Positions 35,127 through 41,801 of a stretch of 64,000 bases of DNA are shown one piece after another. A model generated the notes under the pieces. It searched no databases and had not been told where the DNA came from. It worked only from the letters and a program-made list of their open reading frames with translations. The stretch covers positions 1 through 64,000 of the forward strand of contig CAVPUY010000006.1 of the NCBI GenBank assembly GCA_963709075.1. Direction: 5' to 3'. This stretch comes from Palsa-506 sp963709075. Lineage in GTDB: Bacteria > Actinomycetota > Actinomycetes > Streptosporangiales > Streptosporangiaceae. Within the stretch, counting starts at the first letter, position 1; every line of letters begins with the position of its first letter. The position numbers and the translations under genes were made by a program.

Positions 35127-36590
35127 ATGTCGCTCCGCACGCTCGACCGCCCGCGCCGCAGCCTTGCCCCGCTGATTGCCGTGATAGCCGCGGCTGTGGT
35201 CTTCACGATCCTGCTGGCCGGCGTGCGCCTGCGGTGGGCGCCGCTCGAGTCAGTGGATCATGGCGCCGCCGCCCATCTCAATAGCCTGGTCGCGGGTCAT
35301 GCCGTCCTCGTCACGGTGGTCAAGGCGGTCACCTGGCTGGGCAGCGATGGCGTGCTCTGGACGGTGATCGCGGCGTCGGCGCTCGTCCTCGCGCTGCGGA
35401 AGCGGTGGCGCCTGGCGATCTACCTGCTCGTCACGGGCGCGGGCGCGCTCGTGCTTGACCCGATGCTGAAATCGCTGGTCGGCCGGCTGCGCCCGGTGGT
35501 CGCGCATCCGATAGCGCACGGCGCCGGGAACAGCTTCCCCAGCGGGCACGCGCTCGGCTCGATTGTCTGCTATGGCGCGGTGTTCCTCGTCTTCCTGCCT
35601 GCCACCCGCGGCCGGTGGCGCACCGCGCTCACCGCGGCCGTCGTGGCCCTGATCGCCCTGATCGGGATCAGCCGGATCCTGCTCGGCGTGCATTACCTGT
35701 CCGACGTGGTGGGCGCGTGGGCAGTCGGGATCCTCTGGCTCGGCATCACCGCATTCGCCTTCGAGCTCACCCGGCAGGCCGGCGGCCTGCCGGTGACCGA
35801 CCCGGTTACCGAGGGGCTGGAGCCAGAGGCCAGGGCCGACCTCAGGCCGGCCAGGCCCGAGCGCACCGGGCCGGGCGGGCCGGCCCGCCATCGCGGCCGC
35901 GTCGCTGCCGGAATCCTGATCGCCTGGGTGCTGATCGTCGGCGTCGTCATCGGATTCGGCGAGCTGATCACCAAGGACGGGAACGGCAACGTGCTCGGCG
36001 ACCGGACGATCCCGCACTGGTTTGCCGCGCACCGCTCACCAGGCTGGAACCGCTGCAGCCTGATCTTCACCACCCTCGGCGCGACCACGGCGATCCTGAT
36101 CGTGTCGCTCGCGACCTGCCTGGTCTTCCTCGCCGTTACCCGGCGCTGGCGGCCGGTCGTCTACATCGGCACCCTCATGCTCGGGGAACTCGCCGCCTTC
36201 CTTACCGCCGCCGCGGTCGTCAAGCGGCCAAGGCCGGACGTCTCGCACCTCGACCATCATCTGCCCACGTCGGCCTATCCGTCCGGGCACACGGCTGCCA
36301 CCTGCTGCGTCTGGATCGCGGTAGCGATCCTGGTCATCGGCCATGCCCGCGGCTGGTGGCGGTGGCTGTTCCTGATCCCCGCCATTGCCATGCCGGTCCT
36401 GGTGGCGACCTCCCGGATGTACCGGGGCGAGCATCACCCGACCGACGTGCTCGGCAGCCTGCTGTTCTCCGCACTCTGGCTGACCGTGGTCACCGTGGCG
36501 ATCAGGCCCAATGCGGCTGGCGGCGGCCGGTCACGCCAGCGCGGCTCCGACGGCCGGCGCCAGCCGGCCAGCGCGGCGCCCGCACGCTAG
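35127..36590 (+). CDS. Fusion of two PAP2-superfamily phosphatases
   Basis: A 487-residue membrane protein with two PAP2 domains in tandem. The first (about residues 25-225) has KSLVGRLRP, PSGHALGS and SRILLGVHYLSDVVGAW. The second (about 270-475) has VVKRPRP, YPSGHTAATC and SRMYRGEHHPTDVLGS. Each set supplies the KxxxxxxRP, PSGH and SRxxxxxHxxxD motifs, so both halves could be active. The linker is charged. The likely substrates are lipid phosphates such as undecaprenyl pyrophosphate. The ATG at 35127 is the first Met near the membrane region; the exact start is uncertain. Confidence 0.88.
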   Translation: MSLRTLDRPRRSLAPLIAVIAAAVVFTILLAGVRLRWAPLESVDHGAAAHLNSLVAGHAVLVTVVKAVTWLGSDGVLWTVIAASALVLALRKRWRLAIYLLVTGAGALVLDPMLKSLVGRLRPVVAHPIAHGAGNSFPSGHALGSIVCYGAVFLVFLPATRGRWRTALTAAVVALIALIGISRILLGVHYLSDVVGAWAVGILWLGITAFAFELTRQAGGLPVTDPVTEGLEPEARADLRPARPERTGPGGPARHRGRVAAGILIAWVLIVGVVIGFGELITKDGNGNVLGDRTIPHWFAAHRSPGWNRCSLIFTTLGATTAILIVSLATCLVFLAVTRRWRPVVYIGTLMLGELAAFLTAAAVVKRPRPDVSHLDHHLPTSAYPSGHTAATCCVWIAVAILVIGHARGWWRWLFLIPAIAMPVLVATSRMYRGEHHPTDVLGSLLFSALWLTVVTVAIRPNAAGGGRSRQRGSDGRRQPASAAPAR

Positions 36591-36632
36591 CTGCTTCGCC
36601 GCCGCGGTGACGCCGGCCTGCATCGGGCCCGG

Positions 36633-37616
36633 CTAGTAGCGATCCCCGCTGGCGCTGGGTATCGCATCGAGCTCGGCGAGGTCGGCAGCGCTCAGTTCCA
36701 GCTCCGCAGCCTGGCAGTTTTCCTCCAGGTAGCGGATCCGTTTCGTGCCGGGAATAGCCACCACGTGCTCGGCCTGCGCCAGCACCCAGGCAATCGAGAC
36801 CTGCGCGAGCGTCGCGTCACGGCGCCGGGCGACTCGCTCGATGACGGCCAGGATGGCCTGGTTGCGCGCTATCGCTCCGGCGGTGAAGCGCGGGTTTCCC
36901 GAGCGGATGTCATCGGGCTGGAAATCGGCGCTGCGGACCGTCCCGGTGAGGTAGCCGCGGCCCAGCGGAGCGTATGCGACGAACGCTGCGCGGTGCGCCC
37001 GGCACCAGGGAACGACGCCGTCCAGCGGGCCGCGTGTCCATAGCGAAAGCTCCGACTCGACCGCGGCCACTGGGTGGATCGCCTGCGCCAGGTCCAGCTG
37101 GGCCGTAGTCACCTCAGACAGCCCGAGTGCCCGTACCTTTCCCGCGGCGACCAGGTCAGCCATCGCGCCCCAGGACACTTCGAGCGGCACTGCCGGGTCG
37201 GCGCGATGCAGGTAGTAGACATCGATCTCGGCCACGCCCAGCCGGCCAAGGGACGCCTCGCAGGATGCGCGGATGTGCGCCGGGTCGCCGCGGCGGTGCA
37301 CCTGGCCGGACGCGGCGTCCTGGACGAGCCCGACCTTGGTGGCGATGACGACATCGGCGGCATGCGCCCGGAGGCCGCGGCCGACCAGGCGCTCGTTGGC
37401 GAACGGGCCGTAGACGTCGGCGGTATCGAAGAGGGTGACCCCGAGGTCAACCGCCCGCGCGAGGACGCGCAGCGACCGCTCGTCGTCCAGGTCCCTGGTG
37501 TTGTACTCCGCGGACATCCCGACGCAGCCAAGGCCCACCGCGCTCACCGGCAGGCTCAGCCCTTCCAGCCGGCGGGTTAGCAGGAGCGGGCCGTTTCGGC
37601 GAGCTTGGCCAGGCAC
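36633..37616 (-). CDS. Aldo/keto reductase
   Basis: A 327-residue TIM-barrel oxidoreductase. Catalytic residues are visible: Asp in TLFDTADVYG with the Tyr of the same segment, Lys in VIATKVG and His in YYLHRADP. The NADPH segment AIPGTKRIRYLEENCQA is near the C-terminus. It reduces aldehydes or ketones. The GTG at 37616 overlaps the end of the SRPBCC gene by 40 bases, so the ArsR, SRPBCC and aldo/keto reductase genes form one operon. Confidence 0.9.
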   Translation of the reverse strand: MPGQARRNGPLLLTRRLEGLSLPVSAVGLGCVGMSAEYNTRDLDDERSLRVLARAVDLGVTLFDTADVYGPFANERLVGRGLRAHAADVVIATKVGLVQDAASGQVHRRGDPAHIRASCEASLGRLGVAEIDVYYLHRADPAVPLEVSWGAMADLVAAGKVRALGLSEVTTAQLDLAQAIHPVAAVESELSLWTRGPLDGVVPWCRAHRAAFVAYAPLGRGYLTGTVRSADFQPDDIRSGNPRFTAGAIARNQAILAVIERVARRRDATLAQVSIAWVLAQAEHVVAIPGTKRIRYLEENCQAAELELSAADLAELDAIPSASGDRY

Positions 37617-37981
37617 ATGTCCCAGCCCGGCTTGTGCTTGGCTCGTTCCCCGACGGGCAGGTCGCGGTGGGTGAGGTCGACGATGGTTTCCTCGCCGTCG
37701 GCGGTGAGGTAGATCTCGACGGTCGAGGAGCCTTCAGGGAGCACCGTGTTCTCGCGGAGCCCCCAGGTGAACGCGATGCGGTGGGGCGGACGGATAAGGA
37801 CGTAGGTGCCTCGGACCTTGCTGTCGCCGATATTGATGGCGAAGCGCCCGCCCGGTTCCGGCGTGGTGTCGGCCCAGTCGGCCAGCCAGCGGGTCAGCAG
37901 CTTGGGGTCGGTGAGGTACGGGAAGACCTCTTCTGGGGTGGCGCTGATCCGGATGGAGGCGGTGACGACATCCTCGGTCAC
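37577..37981 (-). CDS. SRPBCC (AHSA1-like) domain protein
   Basis: A 134-residue START-fold protein: VTASIRISATPEEVFPYLTD at the N-terminus, LLTRWLADWADTTPEPGGRF in the middle and GWDMCLAKLAET at the end, as in the activator-of-Hsp90-like group. These bind hydrophobic ligands. The GTG start at 37981 overlaps the stop of the ArsR gene (GTGA), so they are coupled. An ArsR-SRPBCC pair is a common actinobacterial stress module. Confidence 0.9.
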   Translation of the reverse strand: MTEDVVTASIRISATPEEVFPYLTDPKLLTRWLADWADTTPEPGGRFAINIGDSKVRGTYVLIRPPHRIAFTWGLRENTVLPEGSSTVEIYLTADGEETIVDLTHRDLPVGERAKHKPGWDMCLAKLAETARSC

Positions 37982-38349
37982 TGGGTCTTTCCCTTCCGGG
38001 TCTTGTCGGCCTCGACGGCGCGCTTGAGGCGGGCGAGAGCGTCGGGCCACAACTCGGCCAGGACGTCCCTGACGGTTTCGAGGCCCTCGGGGCGCAGAGA
38101 ATACATGCGGCGCGTGCCGTCGCGTCGTTCGTTGAGCAGTCCGGCGCGTGCAAGGGTCTTCAGGTGCAGGCTGACGGCCTGCTGGGTCATGTCGAAGTGG
38201 ATGGCGATCTGCCCGGCGGCCATCTCGCTGGTCTGTACGAGCTTGAGCATGTGCCGGCGGCGGGGGTCGGCGAGGGCTTTGAGCACGGCGTCAGGGCTGG
38301 AGACCATGGTCGCCGCCCGGGGTTGCTTGCTCGCCTTCACTGCGGTCAT
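37978..38349 (-). CDS. ArsR-family transcriptional regulator
   Basis: A 123-residue winged helix protein: VLKALADPRRRHMLKLVQTS, MTQQAVSLHLKTLARAGLL and NERRDGTRRMYSLRP (wing). No cysteine pair of the metal-sensing type is seen, so it is probably not an arsenic sensor. The ATG at 38349 lies in the centre of a perfect 14-bp palindrome. It heads an operon with an SRPBCC protein and an aldo/keto reductase, and is divergent from the ester-cyclase gene, whose promoter carries a long perfect inverted repeat, so it may regulate both. Confidence 0.92.
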   Translation of the reverse strand: MTAVKASKQPRAATMVSSPDAVLKALADPRRRHMLKLVQTSEMAAGQIAIHFDMTQQAVSLHLKTLARAGLLNERRDGTRRMYSLRPEGLETVRDVLAELWPDALARLKRAVEADKTRKGKTQ

Positions 38350-38359
38350 CACGTGATGA
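38346..38359. promoter_or_regulatory. 14-bp perfect palindrome over the arsR start codon
   Basis: TCATCACGTGATGA is its own reverse complement and contains the ArsR start codon at 38349-38347. It lies where a repressor dimer would block its own transcript or translation. A candidate autoregulatory site. Confidence 0.5.
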
Positions 38360-38464
38360 TCCCATCTGTGCCGGCTGCCGGGGCTTGCGCCGCTCGTGGC
38401 TGGCTCCCTGGCCGGTGTCGCGGCGGGTGGGGAGGGCCGCGGCACCGGCCAGGGATGGCGGTTC

Positions 38465-38516
38465 TTGAACCTCGTGCAGGGTTTCCTTGTACAATGATAT
38501 CCTTGTACAAGGAAAC
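38465..38516 (+). promoter_or_regulatory. Promoter and operator of the ester-cyclase gene
   Basis: GTTTCCTTGTACAA at 38481-38494 and its exact reverse complement TTGTACAAGGAAAC at 38503-38516 are separated by eight bases, giving a 36-bp interrupted palindrome. TACAAT at 38490-38495 within the left arm makes a good -10, and TTGAAC at 38465-38470 a -35 with 19-bp spacing. The dyad therefore overlies the promoter, as an operator would. The nearest regulator gene is the divergent ArsR. Confidence 0.75.
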
Positions 38517-38577
38517 ACTTTGGTTCGAGGTTCCCGGTCGGACCGGGACGACCGGGACAGCACGTGAGGACACGATC

Positions 38578-39015
38578 ATGACCATCACCGCCCAGGACCG
38601 GGACTTCCAGACTGACAACATCGAGATCATCACGCGCTTCGAGCACGCGTTTCGTGCGGCGGACCAGGCGACGATCGACGAGATCTGCGACCCGGGCCTG
38701 GTCAACCACAATCCAGCGCCCGGCGAAGAGCCGACGCTGGCCGGCTTCAAGCAGAAGGTCGCGGCCTTCAAGGCGAGCTTCCCCGACCTGGAGGAGGACC
38801 TGCAGGACATCATCGCCAGCGGCGACACCGTCGCCACCCGGTGGGTCGTGACCGGTTCCCAGCAGCATGAGCTCATGGGGATCCCAGCCTCCGGCCAGAC
38901 GATCAGGGTCGAGGGCATGAACTTCTACCGCCTCAAGGACGGTCGCGTGACCGACATCTGGACGCAGTTCGACGGCGTCGCCCTGATGCAGCAGCTCGGC
39001 GCCATCCCGGCCTGA
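38578..39015 (+). CDS. SnoaL-like ester cyclase (NTF2-fold)
   Basis: A 145-residue protein with the polyketide-cyclase-like / ester cyclase pattern: FEHAFRAADQATIDEICDPG at the N-terminus, GLVNHNPAPGEEPTLAGFKQ, then VATRWVVTGSQQHELMGIP and FYRLKDGRVTDIWTQFD. Such proteins bind small hydrophobic molecules and are widespread. The ATG at 38578 follows GAGGA at eight-base spacing. Its promoter carries a long palindrome. It is divergent from the ArsR operon. Confidence 0.9.
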   Translation: MTITAQDRDFQTDNIEIITRFEHAFRAADQATIDEICDPGLVNHNPAPGEEPTLAGFKQKVAAFKASFPDLEEDLQDIIASGDTVATRWVVTGSQQHELMGIPASGQTIRVEGMNFYRLKDGRVTDIWTQFDGVALMQQLGAIPA

Positions 39016-39093
39016 CGCTCGGGGTCAGCTCCAACGTGCCAGGAAGCCGACGGCTAGCTGGCTGGCACGACGGCTGGCTGAGAGGATCGGACG

Positions 39094-40292
39094 GTGCGAG
39101 CGCCGTCTGCCGCGGACCTTCCCCGGCTCAGCTGGGCGGCCGTGCACGCCCGGCGGCTCGCCCGGCACGCCGTGTACCTGCCGTCGGCGGAGCCGCCGGC
39201 CGGCATCGTGGCCGCGATCTGCGGCGCGCACGCGCAGGTGATGTCGGCGGCGGAACTGGCTATCGGCCTGCGCGGGGACGGCCTCACCCGCGCGGACATA
39301 CGGCGCGCGCTGTGGCAGGACCGGACCCTGGTCAAGACGTTCGGCCCGCGCGGCACCGTCCATCTGCTGCCGGCCAGCGACCTGGCGATGTGGTGCGGGG
39401 CGCTCGGCGCGCTGCCAGCCAGGTCCGGGCTGCCGGACGCCGCGCGCCTTACGGCCGGCCAGCTGGAAGCCGTCATCGGCGCGATCGCTGCCGCGCTGGC
39501 CGGCGACGACCTCACCGCAGCCGAGCTGGACGACGCGGTACGGTCCGCCTGCGGCCGGTGGGCAGGCGATCTCGTCGTGCCGGCGTTCTCCGGTTACTGG
39601 CCGCGGTGGCGGCAGGCGATCAGCGCCGCAGCGCAGGCCGGCGTCCTGTGCTTCGGGCCGGCCCGCGGCCGTCAGGTCACCTACACAAGTCCCCGGCGGT
39701 GGCTGCCCGGCTTCCGCCCCGGCCCGGCCGGCCGGCCCTCGGCCAGCTCCTGCACGACTACCTGTACGCCTACGGGCCGGCCACGGCCGCGCAGTTCGCC
39801 CAGTGGCTAACGGCGCCGCGGCGCTGGGCGGAGCAGCTGCTGGCCGCCAATGCCGGCCAGCTCGAGGAGGTGGAACTGGACGGCGACCGGGCCTGGGTAA
39901 ACGCCGGCGACACCGGCGCCGGCGGCAGTGCGGCCGGCGGCGGCAAGGCCGGCGGCCCGCGGACCCGCGGTGTCCGGCTGCTGCCGTATTTCGATCCTTA
40001 CCTCGTCGGGTCACACCCGCGATCACGGCTGTACCCCGGCCGCGCCGCTGACCGGGCGCTGTCCGGCGGGCAGGCGGGCACGTTCCCGGTGCTGCTTGTC
40101 GGCGGCGAAGTCGCGGGCGTCTGGCACCACCGCAGGTCGGGGCGACGGCTGCGCGTGACTGTCGAGCCCTTCGGCCGGCTCACCGCCGGGCAAGCCGGCC
40201 AGCTCGAGACCGAGGCCGGCCGGGTCGGGCGGATTCTCGACGCGCAACCTGAGCTGACGGTCGGACCGGTCACGGTGGGCGCACACGCGTAG
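39094..40292 (+). pseudogene. Winged-helix DNA-binding protein (HTH_42 type), frameshifted
   Basis: A roughly 398-residue member of the HTH_42 family, whose members include AlkX and DNA-glycosylase-related proteins such as YcaQ-type. The 5' part carries AQVMSAAELAIGLRGDGLTR and VKTFGPRGTVHLLPA. After a break at 39721-39737, inside overlapping GCCGGC repeats, the other frame continues with ALGQLLHDYLYAYGPATAAQ and LLPYFDPYLVGSHPRSRLYP. One missing base would explain it. The GTG at 39094 is the likely start. The function is uncertain; relatives unhook DNA crosslinks. Confidence 0.82.
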
Positions 40293-40409
40293 CCGGACGG
40301 CCGCCCGGCGATCTCCGCCGGCCGGCGGATGTCTCCTGCCCCGCTGCGGCGGCACGGTAAGAAAGTCACTGCAAGCTGCGGCGACGCCGGCTTCTTGGAG
40401 GTTGCCACC

Positions 40410-41801
40410 ATGAGTTCAGCACAAGCCTCGGGGCGGGTTCCGGCATCCGCCAGCCGTCAGGGCCGCCCGCGGCGGGTTGTCATCGTCGGCGGCGGCTTCG
40501 CCGGCTTTCACGCCGCGCGCACGCTGTCCCGGATAGTCAGCCGCCGCCGGCGGCGCGGGCTGGCGGGCCCTGATCAGGTCGAGATCGTCCTGATCAGCCC
40601 GGCTGACTACTTCCTCTACCTGCCGCTGCTGCCCGAGGTGGCGGCCGGGATACTTGACCCGCGCCTGGTCGCGGTGCCGCTGGCCGATGTCGGGCCGGGG
40701 GTCCGGACTGTGCCGGGCACGGTCGACGAAGTCGACATCGCCGGCCGGAGCGTCGGGTTCACCGATCCCGAGGGAACCCGGCGCACCATGTCCTACGACC
40801 GGCTGCTGCTTACCGTGGGCAGCGTCGGCAAGCTGCTCCCGGTCCCTGGCCTGGCCGATCATGCGCTCGGGTTCCGCAGCATCCGGGAGGGACTCGCGCT
40901 GCGCGACCATCTCGTGCGGCAAGTCGAGATGGCCGCCGCGGCGGCCGCCCCGGACGGCGGGCCCGGTGATCTCGGCCCGGCCGAGCTGGCCGCGCGCTGC
41001 ACCTTCGTGGTGGTCGGCGCCGGGTATACCGGCACCGAGGTGGCCGCCCATGGCCAGCTGCTCACCAGGGCCGTGGCCGCCCGGCACCCGGCGCTGCGGG
41101 ACCAGCCGATCCGCTGGCTGCTGCTGGACACCGCACCGCGGGTACTGCCGGAGCTGGACAGGCACCTGTCAGCCACCGCCGCCCGGGTGCTGACCCGCCG
41201 GGGTGTCGAAATACGCACCGGGACCACGATCGAGAAGGCGACCGATGACGGCGTGCTGACGTCCGACGGCGAGTTCGTTCCCACCCGATCGCTCATCTGG
41301 TGCGTAGGGGTGCGCCCTGATCCGCTGGTGGGCACGCTCGGCCTGGCCACATCGGCGGGCCGGCTTACGGTCGACGAGTACCTCGGCGTGCCCGGCCATC
41401 CGGACGTCCTCGCCTGCGGCGACGCCGCCGCCGTCCCTGACCTCACCAGGCCGGGCGAGATCACTGCCATGACGGCGCAGCACGCGGTGCGGCAGGGCCG
41501 CCGGGCAGCGGGCAACATCGCCGCGTCGCTCGGTTACGGCCGCAGACGGCCCTACCGGCACCATGACCTCGGCTTCACGGTCGACCTCGGCGGAGCCAAG
41601 GCGGCCGCGAACCCGGCCGGGCTGCGCCTGTCCGGCCTGGCGGCCAAGGCCGTGACCCGCGGCTATCACCTGTCCGCGATCCCGGCCAACAAGATCCGGA
41701 TCGCCTCCGACTGGCTGATTGACGCCGTGCTGCCCCGGCAGGCCGTGCAACTCGGCCTGCTCGAGGACGCCCTGCGCGTCCCGGCCGGGCAGCGCTCCTG
41801 A
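40410..41801 (+). CDS. NDH-2-like NAD(P)H dehydrogenase (flavoprotein)
   Basis: A 463-residue flavoprotein of the type II NADH dehydrogenase group. The FAD motif is VVIVGGGFAGFHAARTL, the NAD(P) motif FVVVGAGYTGTEVA, and a second FAD contact is VLACGDAAAVPD. A C-terminal membrane-binding amphipathic region is present (AAKAVTRGYHLSAIPANKIR). NDH-2 moves electrons from NADH to quinones without pumping protons. The ATG at 40410 follows TTGGAGG at good spacing. Its 3' end overlaps the tail of the converging regulator frame by 227 bp. Confidence 0.9.
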   Translation: MSSAQASGRVPASASRQGRPRRVVIVGGGFAGFHAARTLSRIVSRRRRRGLAGPDQVEIVLISPADYFLYLPLLPEVAAGILDPRLVAVPLADVGPGVRTVPGTVDEVDIAGRSVGFTDPEGTRRTMSYDRLLLTVGSVGKLLPVPGLADHALGFRSIREGLALRDHLVRQVEMAAAAAAPDGGPGDLGPAELAARCTFVVVGAGYTGTEVAAHGQLLTRAVAARHPALRDQPIRWLLLDTAPRVLPELDRHLSATAARVLTRRGVEIRTGTTIEKATDDGVLTSDGEFVPTRSLIWCVGVRPDPLVGTLGLATSAGRLTVDEYLGVPGHPDVLACGDAAAVPDLTRPGEITAMTAQHAVRQGRRAAGNIAASLGYGRRRPYRHHDLGFTVDLGGAKAAANPAGLRLSGLAAKAVTRGYHLSAIPANKIRIASDWLIDAVLPRQAVQLGLLEDALRVPAGQRS

